Origin: Dermatemys mawii | Lineage: Eukaryota > Chordata > Testudines > Dermatemydidae | DNA: 64,000 nucleotides | Direction: 5' to 3' | Assembly: GCA_007922305.1 (NCBI GenBank) | Contig: ML677341.1 | Coordinates: 70,326,911-70,390,910, forward strand | Shown: positions 33,633 through 44,348 of the stretch, one piece after another | Layout of the letters: every line of letters starts with the position of its first letter | How positions within the stretch are numbered: the stretch's first letter is position 1 | Made by a program: the position numbers and the translations under genes | The notes under the pieces: model-generated | Seen by the model: only the letters and a program-made list of their open reading frames with translations | The model's database searches: none | What the model was told of the DNA's origin: nothing

Positions 33633-34719
33633 GTAAGTAGAGATAATCAGGATCCATAAGCAGTGGGTATAATAGGCCAGGATGCTAGATTGTCAGTTTT
33701 GATAGTTTGCGTGGGCTGGGCTTCCACTGGAAGAAGTTTTTGCTTATGCAGCTTCCAAGGTGGCTGAGGAGGTGGTGTCTGCTACTCAGCTTCCTGAGTT
33801 CATTAGCAATCTCCCTGGACTCCAGAGAGAACCTGCACAGCACGTATAAAAAGCTCAGGTTCTTTGAGAAGAGCTTTTGCTTTTCCTGCTGGGCAGCTTG
33901 GGGTCTTGGGAGGGGAGGTACAGCGTGGCTGGGTGGCTCAGGGCTCCTCTGGCCACGGGGGTAAAGGGCGCAGGGTTCCACTGGCCATGATGGGGGGAGG
34001 CTCACCCTCTGTCTTTCCCAGGATCTAAAGTAAAGTGCATATAGGCACTTGATATATATGTGCCCCATTCTGCGTGCTGCTGAATGCCCTCAATTGCCAC
34101 TGTCTTTAATGGGAATTGAGGCTGCTTGTTGAGTCTGACTCTTACCTGCCATACATGTGTAATTGGCTTCAAAATTCATTTAAGTACGACACATGTTTGA
34201 AAAATTCTACAAATTATATTATTTTAAAGAGACATATTCAAGCCTGGTTGGTTCAAATTTGTCCTACATGTTGTTTCTTCTATTTGTTTGCAAATTGCAA
34301 GTAATTCTTTAAATATGCTTTTTTAAACAAAATGGTTTAGTGTTCTTTTTTAATATAGAGGCCAAACTTGCTCTTCACTTATTCACTGCAGAATTTTCCC
34401 CTTAGGAATAGATATGTTCAGATTCTCTTTCTACATGAGAGCACTTACCTGCATTGAAAACTTCACAGGGAGCGATTGACATTGAGTGGCTGTGAATTGT
34501 TCCATCAGTTACTTTTAATGCTAAAAGCATACCAATCACTGCATTCTAGGAGAGAATTCTGGGAGAGTAGATTGAGTCTGGCTTGTGAATCTGATTGGAC
34601 CTGGGATAAAGGGATTTCTAGGCCATCTGTTCCTAGGTGGTGAAAGTTCCAGTGTGGTAGATCACAATGGGTTGGGAGATAAAGAGCGATCCTCTAAGGT
34701 GAGAGAGTTCTGTTGGTTT

Positions 34720-34840
34720 TAGAGTGACCAGATGTCCCTATTTTATAGCGACAGTCCCAATTTTTGGGTCTTTTTCTTATATAGGCTCCTATTACCCCCA
34801 CTCCCATCCCGATTTTTCACACTTGCTGTCTGGTCAGCCT
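34720..34840. mobile_element. Tc1/mariner-like MITE ('TGACCAGAC' family), copy 2
   Basis: Runs from TAGAGTGACCAGATGTCCC to TGCTGTCTGGTCA. It is the reverse-oriented counterpart of 13202-13326, sharing 'AGTCCCAATTTTTGGG', 'CTTATATAGGCTCCTATTAC' and the closing CTGTCTGGTC. Confidence 0.8.
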
Positions 34841-35138
34841 CGTTGATTTCCCAGGTGCTTCTGAATATCCATGTAGCAGCAATTGTCAGATGTGTTTTTC
34901 TGTTACCTGCTCTTGGCAAGAAGGTTGCATCCTTTTCCTTCAGATGCACATGTTTCCAGTTCCCAAGTCATTGCCACCTCGAGGTTCTGTTATTTCAAAC
35001 ACTTTACAAAGGGCTACATCTTCAAGCCATCCAAAAATCACAGCTAATTCAGAATGTCTTGCCCCACTTAGTAAGTGGAGTTTCTTGCTGTACACCTATT
35101 ATTCTTTAGCTCCATGAGCTACACTGACTCCTCAATTA

Positions 35139-35429
35139 GGACTTGTCTACACAACAGGAAAAAGTCAATCTGCTACACGATTTGACTTACACGAATGGCA
35201 TAACTCCAGTCGACGTATCTTACATCTACTTGCTGTGAGGTTCATACTACGCGATGTCGATAGGAGATGCTCTGCCGTTGACGCCTTACTCTTCTCAATC
35301 CAGTGGAGTACAGGAGTCGACAGGAGAGAGATCTGCGGTCGATTTAGTGGGTCTTCTCTGGACCCACTAAATCAGCCACCGATGCGTCGATTGCCATGTA
35401 TCAATCCCCTGGTAAGTATAGCCTAGCCC
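35139..35429. mobile_element. PIF/Harbinger-like MITE, TTA duplication
   Basis: GGACTTGTCTACAC at the left and TATAGCCTAGCCC at the right form imperfect inverted ends. TTA flanks both sides (35136-35138 and 35430-35432). The interior holds CG-containing segments (GTCGACGTATC, GATGCGTCGAT) and a perfect 13-bp hairpin, GATTTAGTGGGTC (35341-35353) with its complement (35361-35373). Confidence 0.75.
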
Positions 35430-35547
35430 TTAGTTTCCGTGTGAAGTATAAGGTGTTAGTTCCAACCAATATATGTATATATGCTGCCTACTAAAGAGAC
35501 CACTTCATTTCCTATGTGATATTGAGGCATTTACAGTCATCTGAGAT

Positions 35548-36333
35548 TGTCAGGATTGCCTCCCCACTCTGAACTCTAGGGTACAGATGTGGGGACCCAC
35601 ATGAAAAAGAAATATCACCCCCCAAGCTTATTTTACCAGCTTGGGTTAAAATGCTTTTCCCCAGAACACAACTTCTTCTGTGTCTGGACTTAGTAGCTGC
35701 CACCACCAAACTAAGGCTAGGGTAGTTTGGGACCCTTCTTTCCCTTTCCACTTAACCCCCAAAACTTCTTCCTTCCCTGGGAAGCTTGAGAGAAAAAAAA
35801 CAAACCTCACCTGCTCCTGCAAGACGTGCCCGATCCAAAACCAGGATCTTACACAATGGAAAACAAGCAGTCAGATTCTTAAAAGAAAGATTTTAGTAAA
35901 AGAAAAAAAGAAAAAGAAAGGAATAAATCCCTTATAACCATCAATAGAACAGCATCTACCATAATCAACAAAAGGATTCAGAAACCAAACCTCTCCCCCG
36001 AGGCAACTTTCTCCCACTGTTGATATCTCTGCTGAAGCTTACAATATCAAGAAGCACCCAGCCAACACTCACCACTGAGAACCCTCCAAGTGATAAAAAG
36101 AAGGTAAACTTACTTACTACAGTACTTGATAGAAACTATAGTTACAGTGAAAGACATAGCTGTGTTCATCCCATAGCTGAGGTGAACAGAGAGAGACCCA
36201 GAGAGAAACTGAAACCTAAAATCCTTTGTCTCCTGAGGAATTTCTCATTGGTCAGTTGTCCACCTCTCAGGTTACCTTTAGCTTAACCCCTTACAGGTAA
36301 ACACTAATTCTAGGCTACTTCATACTTATGACA
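35548..36333. mobile_element. Solo LTR with perfect 5-bp target duplication
   Basis: The 786-bp element begins TGTCAGGATTGCC and ends ACTTATGACA; TGTCA/TGACA is the terminal inverted repeat. GAGAT is duplicated exactly at 35543-35547 and 36334-36338. No viral reading frame is present. Its orientation relative to transcription is not certain; the G+T-rich strand suggests it lies on the - strand. Confidence 0.85.
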
Positions 36334-38639
36334 GAGATATTGAAACTAACACCTCTTGTTTACATGCAAAGTGGCTGTGAGAAGCTGCCACCACAGGAAC
36401 TCAGTTTTCCTCCTTTCCATGCTCAAGCCTGCATTTGGTGTCCTTTAGGACAAGCTGAAAATTTTTTCTGGTTTCCCATGCATTTCCCAAGGGAGAGAAA
36501 GGGGAGAAATGATTGAGAAATTGGAGAGAGAAGGATAAGATAGAGACCAATAGTAAGTTGGGAAGTTGATTTGAGGACTCTGTTTGTAAAAGTTTTTTAA
36601 TGTATTTTGTTTAGTCTGTGGCTTTTAATTTTTTTTTTTTTGAAGTATGCCTAGATCATGTGATAGGCATTATGAAGAATAAACATAAGTCCACAGATAT
36701 CTCTGTCAGCAAATAACTCACCACCATTCTTCCAAACATTTCTAGCTTCCAAAGACTTCTACTGTTAAGGGGGAAAAAATAAAATAATGGAAAAAGCCAT
36801 GAATAGGTTCCTTGTTGATTTTTTTTCTGACATATCAAGTGGAGTATTGCAAGAAAAACTTCTTAAACCTTATGGCTACTAACAAGAAATAATTGTTGTC
36901 TGTGAACTGGACAATGAGGTGAGGATCAGGGAAAACAAGATCCCATAAGTATATTAAAGTATGACCATGAAACTTCTTTTAAGGAGGTGATGAGGTTTTG
37001 AACTTAACCTTTTGCTTTCCACACTGAGTTCCAATAGGCAGTGAGTTATAATAGGTAACTAATAGAGATCTTCTAAAATACTAACAGCTTCTGGCTCCCA
37101 TGAGCACTCAGACAGTTGAGTCCTATACAAGCTGTGAGCACATAAATATGAAGAAAAGTTGCATGGGGCAAACAAAGAGAGATTAATATAAACAGAACTT
37201 GAGGTGAGAAGAGACAAAGATGTTTAGAACAGACTGAGAATCCCTGTAAGACAACATGGACTGCAGCCAAAGACTCTAATACAACTTCCCAACCTGTCTG
37301 ATATAAACATCAAGGGAAAGCTTTGAGTCAATCACCTTCTAGGTTGGATGCATTGCGAGCTGGATGGATAGTATAGTTACGCATTCATCATGACAAGATT
37401 CGATGACATTCAAGCTGACTGTCTCCCAGTTAATCATGCAGCCTGCACTGAGAGCATTCACAAGCTTCATCTTGGGCAGTAAAGGCTGTTCATACCGATA
37501 ATATCACCTGAAGAAATATGAATACTGAATAAAATGGGATCCTAAATGAAGCCGTTTGAGATTTGTAGTGATAAACTGTAGTCGCAGAAAAAACAGCTCC
37601 AAGTATCGTTATCAGAATCGCAAACACTTTCTGTCTGATCCAGGAGGAATAACAACAACACATAATATTCACGCACAGACATGCAGGTCACTGAAGATCT
37701 GTAAATCGGCACTCTCCATGCCAGGATTAGGGTATCAAACACGTGGCCCTTTAGCACTTTTATATTTTCTATAGAGAGGTACTTTTAAAGCTGGAAAGAG
37801 ACCACCTTTTCAATTATTTAAAACAAAAATTGGATTCAAATCACCACCGTTTATTTCAGACAAGACAGAGAGCTCTACAGGAGAAATGTTAATAGCTATG
37901 ACAGAATTTCAAATTACTTGAGTGCGTAAGCAGCTGGCTTAATACGTAGCCTGTGTATAACTCGCTAAATGTTAGCCACAGTTTAAAAGTATACTGTAGA
38001 AAATGGAACTGGGATGGGTGCGCATTGGAAACTAAGGATGCAATCCTGAAAGATGGTGAGCTCTTTGAAGAGGTGCTGTGTCCCCTCAACTCCCATTAAT
38101 GTCTATAGGAATTGAGTCCACTCAACACCATGAAGGGTCTGGCCCCAGATCATTGGAAGGGGTAATACCATTTGAAGCAAATGAATATAGTGATTTAGTT
38201 TTAACATAAAAATGAATACTGTGCATTTACATAGTATATTGTATGTTCATCACTGCATAAATACTAATGTCAAAGCTTCTCTATTCAATAAGTTAGCAAT
38301 CATTCAGAGGAATTTGAGACCATGATTCCTGCTATCATAGACAAGTGCCAATAAGGATTAAGAACATCAGTGGTTCAGAATAAAAAAATGCATTTGGCAA
38401 CAGTGATGTTCTCTGAACTCCTATGTCTGTCTCTTTTTGGGAGAGAGACAAGGTCTGTTTTTGTTAGGACTAATTTGCTTGTTAAGTTTTCCATAATTTC
38501 CCTTGCGTTTGCAGAATTAAATGACTTTTTACAGAAGGAACACAGTGCTAAATTTTTCATTAAAAACCACACACTTTTAAGTTTCAATGTCAAAGATTTC
38601 CAAGGTGAAAATTAGTGATTTCACTCAGGTGTAGGAGGG

Positions 38640-38719
38640 AACATGGTGCAATGAATATGGCATTGGTATGGGAATGAAGAAACCTGGGTTTTATTCCTGA
38701 CTCTGTCAATTACCTGGTT
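38640..38719 (+). mobile_element. MIR-like SINE, 5' half (split)
   Basis: GGGAATGAAGAAACCTGGGT, TTTATTCCTGACTCTGTCAA and TTACCTGGTT follow the MIR/CORE order ('..cctgggttc.attcc.gctctgcca..gacctg'). The other half appears at 44020-44165 on the same strand, 5.3 kb away. Confidence 0.6.
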
Positions 38720-39333
38720 TCTGGCTTGTATTAATTCAGAGGGAATAAAGGGCTCAAAGAGTCAGTGGCACTAACAAGAACCTCAAACTATCCAATATTA
38801 AACAGTGTTAAACAAGGTTCAGGGTTGGGTTTACAGAGACGTCAGCCTGCTTGCTACCATGGCAAATGCACCATTAAAAATCCTTTTACTAAAGCTACAG
38901 AAAAAGAAGAAAAACAGTTGTTAAAGTATTTGAAATGTAAACTGGTAAGTGAAACTGTCACTTGGGGCATGGTTACACTTACAGGATTATAGCGCTATTA
39001 GTTATAGTGGTCCCCTTATACAGCTATATGTATAGCGCTATTGTGTGTGCATACTGAGACGCGCCAGTGGTATAGCATGGCCACATTTGCGACACTTCAG
39101 GCGGCATTAAGAGCAGCGCATTAGGGCAGGTATCCCACAGAGCACCTCTTCCCGATCTGGCGCAATGCCTTGTGGTAGGGGGGCATCACTTGCGGGGCAT
39201 TCTGCATCCTGTTCCAACTACCCGTGATGCTTCGTGTCATATCCCAGCAATCTCTGGGTTTCTGTCCATCTCAGGCGCCATCTTTCAACGGTTTCAGCAA
39301 GGCGCGCTCAGTCTTCCATTTTCGTGTGCCGCA

Positions 39334-40591
39334 ATGAATCCACAACTGCTGAGGGACATGCCGACGACTGTCGCCAGCACATTTCTGTGTGCAGTGGAGT
39401 TAATCCTTGACATGCAAGATGACAGTGATGGGTCTGAAGATGAGATCGAAGCAGTGAACGTGTTTGACACGAAGCTTCTTGTCTCATTAACGGACGTGGA
39501 ACACCGCTTCTGGGCACGGGAAATGAGCACTGAGTGGTGGGATCGCATCATCATGCAAGTGTGGGACGACGAGCAGTGGCTGCAAAACTTTCGCATGAGA
39601 AAAGCCACTTTCATGGGACTGTGTGCTGAACTCACCCCCGCCCTGTGGCGCAAGGACACCAGATTGAGAGCTGCCCTCCCGGTGGAGAAGCAGGTGGCTA
39701 TCGTGCTCTGGAAGGTGGCCACCCCAGATAGCTACCTGGAAGGTGGCCACCCCAGATAGCTACCAATTGGTGGCCAACCACTTTGGGATGGGAAAGTCGA
39801 CCGTTGGAGTTGTGCTGATGCAAGTTTGCAGGGCCATTAATTGCATCCTACTACAAAAAATCGTGACTCTGGGTAACGTGCATGACATTGTTGCTCGCTT
39901 TAAAGAAATGGGTTTCCCTAACTGTGGAGGAGCGATAAATGGGACCCATATACCTATTCTGGCGCCCGACCACCTAGCAGACAAGTACATTAACCGAAAG
40001 GGGTACTTCTCCATGGTTCTCCAGGCGCTTGTGGATCACTGTGGGCGTTTTACTGACATTAACGCGGGCTGGTCTGGAAAGGTGCATGACGCACGCATCT
40101 GTTGCAACACCAGCCTGTTCAAGAAGCTGCAAGCCGGGACTTTTTTCCCAGACCAGCGGATCCCCGTGGGGGAAGTCGAAATGCCCATTGCGATTCTTGG
40201 CGACCCCGCTTACCCTTTAATGCCCTGGCTCATGAAATCCTACACAGGGAGCCTGGACAGCAGCCAGGAAAGGTTCAACTACAGGCTTAGCCAGTCTCGA
40301 ATGACTGTGGAGTGTGCTTTTGGGCGTCTCAAGGCGTGCTGGCGCTGTCTTTATGGGAAGCGAGACTTGGCTGAGGGAAGTATCTCCGTGGTTATTTCCG
40401 CATGCTGCGCCCTACATAATCTTTGTGAGCGGAAGGGTAAAGGCTTCACTCAGGCATGGTCCTCGGAGGTTCAACGCCTGGAGGCCACATACGCACAACC
40501 AGAGAGCCGGGCTCTTAGAAGGGTCCAGCACGAGGCTGTTAGGATCAGGGATGCCTTGAGGGAGCATTTTGAGGCTGAAAGCCAGTTCTAA
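39334..40591 (+). pseudogene. Harbinger transposase (HARBI1-like), frameshifted and with altered DDE triad
   Basis: The frame begins M-N-P-Q-L at 39334 and ends TAA at 40589-40591. The N-terminal part (R-M-R-K-A-T-F-M-G-L-C-A-E-L) is a typical Harbinger helix-turn-helix region; the nuclease follows. A perfect 28-bp tandem duplication (39708-39735 and 39736-39763) breaks the frame, and the second frame runs 39743-40591. The nuclease shows G-A-I-N-G-T-H-I where the family has Asp at the fourth position (codon 39938-39940), V-H-D-A-R-I with the second Asp, and V-E-C-A-F-G-R-L-K with the catalytic Glu. The first catalytic Asp is therefore replaced by Asn, which should abolish metal binding. The family cuts and pastes the element together with its Myb-like partner. 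Confidence 0.9.
39708..39763 (+). repeat. 28-bp perfect tandem duplication
   Basis: Two identical 28-bp units starting CTGGAAGGTGGCC. Because 28 is not a multiple of three it shifts the transposase frame. Identity of the two units suggests the duplication is recent relative to other decay. Confidence 0.95.
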
Positions 40592-40807
40592 AGGGAAGTG
40601 CAGAGGGAGGGAGGGTTCATTCTTTTAATAGGAACAGGCATTTGCTTTTCTGTAGCCACTAATAATCTATGTACACTGAATAAAGATACCCATTTATTAA
40701 AAAGACAATTCATTTATTCAACAGCTACTTTGGTTGCTGAAAGAAAAGATTTTGATGCATGTGTGGGGGAAGCGAGGGAAGGTGCAATTGGGGTGGGATG
40801 GGGTCAG

Positions 40808-42546
40808 TCAGAGATTGGAATATGTCCAGATCTCTGAGTCTCCAGTGCCCTCAGAGTTGCCGTGTCCCCCGAACCCCATTTGCGGAGGGCAATAAGGCAT
40901 GTTATTAGGGGTTGAGTGCAGTGGATAAGGGTCCTGGGTTTGGGGGTTGTTCGGTGAAGGCAGAGAGGTTGGAGGCTGCTGTGGGTGGTGATAACAGGAT
41001 AGCTGATGATAGTGGCCTGGAGGGTACAGAGGGCCAGAAGGGGAAGGGTTTTGGGGCAAATGATAAAGGGGGCGGAGAGCGCGGTGCTTCTCCTCCTGAA
41101 GGGTGGCAATCCACTGCATAGTCTACAATTGAAGCTGCAGTAATGAGAACAGCTTATCAGTGGTTTCCCGCTGGTGAATCACGTTCTCCTGCCGCGCCTT
41201 CTCCCTCAACTTGTTCTCATGCTCCCTCCACCTCTGTGCAATTCGATTCTCCATTACAGCCTATTGCATTACTTGCTGTACTAGATCCTCTTTGCTCTTT
41301 CGTAGCCTCTTCCTCAGTCGCCTCAGCCTCTCAGCTGCTGATAACAGCGATGGCTCAGGGCTCAAGGTCGATGCTTCTAAAAGAAAAAGATACATGTAAC
41401 AGTGGCTCCCTTGTAAACAGCAGACATGCCCATGATTCCCCCGCATTCCCCGTCTGCCTGTCCCGCAGAGAGCACACAGACAACAACGGAGCCCCTGCCA
41501 TGGTGAGTCCTCTCCAGAGGCAGGGGAAATGATTGTTTCCCTGCTGTGCTGTGCTGTGGCGGGGGAGTGCTGGGAAGTGGCGGGAGCCATACTCGGAACA
41601 CTGTCCCAACATTCTCCGGAGGTGTTTGTTCTGGAAGATATCTCGCTCCTTCGGGTCACTGAGGAAGAAAGGGAGGGCATTCTAATGAGATGCGGCTTCT
41701 GCCTAGGGCCATATGCAGCTTGCCTCTGTGCAGCAATGCTCCCCCCACCCATCGTAGCACAGTGGTGGGGACTAGTGACCGTGACCGGGATGGGGCCACG
41801 CTGGCTCTCCTGGGAAACCTGCGCCGGCGCATTGCAAGCGCTCTTATTGAGACCTTTGAAGAGATTACTGATGACGATTACCGCAATGTGATAGACTACA
41901 TCAGTGCACTATTCCACATGTAGGCAAGCATGCAAGCATACCTTTCCACCCCAAGCTGCCTGCCTTCCCAATAGAAAAGCAGCTTTACCTCCGCAATCCG
42001 CTGCTGTGCTGCCCCCTGCAACCGCCGGATGCTGTGGCTGGCTGCCCTCCTCCTGGCTTGAGAAGAGCTCCTGGCTGCATGCATCCAGGGACTCCTCCGT
42101 ACCCTGGATCGCTGCCGCCTCCTCCTCCTTCTCCTCCTCCTCTTCTTCATCCTCCTTCTCTTCGTCCTTCTCCTCCTCACCCCCCCACCCCTTCACTGGT
42201 GGGCTGGGAAGTGTCCATGGTGGTCGATGGAGTGCATGTAGGATCACCACCAAGTATCGCATCCAGCTCCTTATAAAATCTGCAAATCACTGGGGCTGCC
42301 CCAGAGCGGCCGTTTGCCTCGCGGGCTTTGCGATATGCATTCCTAAGCTCCTTTACCTTAACACGGCACTGCAGAGTGTCCCGCTCATGGCCTCTTTCCG
42401 CCAAGGCCCATGATATCTGCCCATAGGTATCATAATTCCTGCAGCTAGACCGCAGCTGAGAGCCTCTTCCCCCCAACAGCTGATGAGGTCCAGTACCTCG
42501 CTATTGCTCCACGCTGGGGATCGCCTATTGCGAGGAGGCATGGCAT
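40808..42546 (-). pseudogene. Harbinger Myb/SANT-like protein (broken, spliced)
   Basis: Read on -, M-P-P-R-N-R-R-S-P-A-W-S (from about 42543) starts a Myb/SANT-like trihelix domain. A frameshift near 42475 moves it to the frame with Y-D-T-Y-G-Q-I-S, R-V-K-V-K-E-L-R-N-A-Y and F-Y-K-E-L-D-A-I-L. A Ser/Thr linker and a long Glu/Asp run (42110-42180) follow. A GTAAAG donor lies near 41985 and a TTTTTCTTTTAG acceptor near 41380. The second exon has a basic/leucine coiled coil (L-R-R-L-R-K-R-L-R-K) with stops near 41265 and 41115 and a Pro-rich tail ending near 40808. Family role: DNA-binding partner that imports and positions the transposase. Confidence 0.7.
42110..42185. repeat. Low-complexity CTC/CTT tract
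   Basis: Pyrimidine-rich (TCC/TTC)n on +, which encodes the acidic run of the Myb-like protein on -. Confidence 0.85.
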
Positions 42547-43107
42547 GTGGAGTCATGATCAATCAGAACGATCACCTGCAAGGGTTTCCTGAGAGCACGC
42601 CACGCTTGGCTGGAGCAAACAGGAAGGGAATTTTCAAATTTCCCTGGAACTTTAAAGGGCGGGTCTGACGTTTGGTCACCTGAGGACCGGACAAAAGAGT
42701 TTGCAAGTGATGACCAGAGTGGCTCGAACGGGAATTATGGGACGGGCTGGAGGCCAATTAATGCGCAGTGGGTGTCCACATTCTCACTGTAGCGCTACAG
42801 CAGCTGCGCTACAGCCCTTATTCCCCATGCGGAGGTGGATTACCAGGAGCTCTATAACTCCGTGGTTATAGCGCTTTATGTGCCTTGCCAGTGTGAACAG
42901 GTAGTAGGTTATAGCGCTCCTGGGGGCTTTATAGCACTATAAAGTGCCTGTGTAACCAAGGCCTCGAACAACATCCCTCGTTCCTTTTAGCAGTAGAGTC
43001 TTTAGAAGCGTGGCTGGGGGACTCTTGTTTAACAGTCTGTTAGCTGGTTTTAAAGGTGGCAGTAAAGGCTTTTTGGGGGAAAAGAGAAGAAGTTTGTTGA
43101 GATGACT

Positions 43108-43128
43108 GGAGCCGTTGTTGTTGTTGTT
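43108..43128 (+). repeat. (GTT)n microsatellite
   Basis: Six GTT units inside the unclassified element that flanks the Harbinger insertion. Confidence 0.8.
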
Positions 43129-44019
43129 AAAGTCTGACCCCATTTCCTAGAAGGGAAAACAGGACAGACACACACACAAGGGGGAAGAGAAGATCAACAA
43201 AGATAAAAAATGCAGTCTCTGTTTCTAGTGTTGACTCTCACGTGCAGCCTCAGTGTTGGAAGAAAACAGGCCCAGCACACAGTTTTATCAGCCACTCCAA
43301 GACCTGGAAACTCATGCCAGCATCAGGCTGTTTAGGGTATTGCATTTAGATGCTTTTCTGGTCACTGGCTTACAGCAGTATTGCAAAATATATAGTCTTG
43401 GTTCGCTAAGCCAGAGCTTTACCAGACAGAAGGCAAAAGGAGACAGGTAGTAAAAGAAGAAATAAGTTACAGAAGGGAAAGGCTCACTGGATTGATGTGG
43501 ATGTCTGACAAAGTCTCTCCTCCCAGGTAGTGTTGGATTTAGCCAAAGCCAGTAGAAGAGGTGATGTCATCTGGGTCCTTCTCTCTCTATGGCCTGGTCA
43601 GGATTAGGAAGAAGAAGGTCCATTGGTGTCACACTGGGTCCTGAGATCCCAGGAAATGGAGTGGGTGGCAGCCATGATGGTGAAGCTTGCTCCTTTCCCT
43701 TCTCTTTGTCTTTCAGCCAGCAACACAGTAGCCAGCGTTCCCCCCTAAAAAAGTCTCTTTGAGGATCCCAAAAGGGGAGTGATGGGCGGAATAGTTTGTC
43801 CTCTCATTATTTTGTTCACCAACTGACACCAATTTTGGTTCACTGATTTTTGGTTCCACACTTTTCTTGTTTACCAAGTATGATCTTACCAAAGTTCCTG
43901 AGTGATATCAGTAGGCCTTTTTGTTTGGACAAGTTCAGTCAGTCTGGCTCTCACTTTTAAACCTTTTCCCATCAACGTTTGTTAAATTGACTATTAAGGG
44001 TAAATTTCTAGACCTAGTT

Positions 44020-44165
44020 GTCATAACAGACCTTGAACAAATTACTTAGGCTTTCTATACCACATCTGTACAAGAGGATAATGATAACTCCTCTCCTTTG
44101 TAAAATGCTTCTATGGATTAAACGCACCACATAAGAACTAAGTAGTGTTACTGTTATCACAATGC
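44020..44165 (+). mobile_element. MIR-like SINE, 3' half (split)
   Basis: GACCTTGAACAAATTACTTAGG, ATCTGTACAAGAGGATAATG, CTTTGTAAAATGCTTCTATGG and ACATAAGAACTAAGTAGTGTT follow the second half of a MIR/CORE SINE ('gaccttgggcaagtcactt...tctgtaaaatggggataat...taagtgctagg.att'). It continues from the half at 38640-38719. Confidence 0.6.
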
Positions 44166-44311
44166 CAACAAATTTTACCAAACAACAATGATCAGAATCT
44201 CAGTTTTAAAATGGAATAATCATTATTCATCCTAGAAAACAGATCTATATCGTTAATGATGTTAAACTGAACTGGTCACATTTTTCAGAAGTTGTTTCTT
44301 ATTTATTGCAG

Positions 44312-44348
44312 TTGTATGAAAAAGTTGCTCTTCTTCTGACAAATTTAG
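44312..44348 (+). CDS. ANO4: ANO4 37-nt exon: end of TM4
   Basis: Acceptor TTATTTATTGCAG, donor GTAAGT. Twelve codons, L-Y-E-K-V-A-L-L-L-T-N-L, plus one base (G) that joins AG at 45957 to give Glu. It connects N-V of TM4 to the cytoplasmic TM4-TM5 turn (T-N-L-E). The Y-E-K-V/I-A motif is conserved in TMEM16 proteins. Skipping it would shift the frame. It is the shortest exon here and follows the longest intron. Confidence 0.95.

Larger units (their letters stand above)
38965..42963 (+). mobile_element. PIF/Harbinger DNA transposon, complete but inactive
   Basis: The ends GGGCATGGTTACAC and, reverse complemented, GGCCTTGGTTACAC match at 12 of 14 positions. Flanking 3-mers TTG/TCG match at two of three. 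The 4.0 kb holds the two convergent genes expected of the superfamily: a transposase on + (39334-40591) and a Myb/SANT-like DNA-binding gene on - (about 42546 down to 40808). Subterminal TATAGCGCTA motifs occur near both ends. Both genes are disabled, so it could move only with help in trans. Confidence 0.9.
38720..44011. mobile_element. Composite insertion: unclassified element carrying a Harbinger
   Basis: Everything between the two halves of the MIR-like SINE. Without the Harbinger (38965-42963) the remaining 38720-38964 plus 42964-44011 amounts to about 1.3 kb of sequence with no domain I can name. Possible 8-bp target duplication ACCTGGTT (38712-38719) versus ACCTAGTT (44012-44019). Its terminal repeats are not convincing, so the element class is open. 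Confidence 0.45.
33633..44311 (+). other. ANO4: ANO4 intron with nested transposons
   Basis: 10.7 kb, the longest complete intron in the window. It carries a mariner MITE (34720), a Harbinger-type MITE (35139), a solo LTR (35548-36333) and a 4-kb Harbinger element nested in older repeats (38640-44165). 33680-34020 is GC-richer but without a recognised family. 36340-38640 shows nothing specific. Confidence 0.85.

Noticed and set aside
33685..34068. 127-codon open frame on the - strand in a GC-richer patch
   Set aside because: No recognisable domain. Could be an old repeat, but not enough to call a gene.
41261..41891. Overlapping + and - open frames in the middle of the Harbinger element
   Set aside because: They are shadows of the Myb-like gene's intron and second exon; no independent domain.
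42034..42413. Proline/serine-rich + strand frames over the CTC tract
   Set aside because: Antisense translation of the acidic run of the Myb-like protein.
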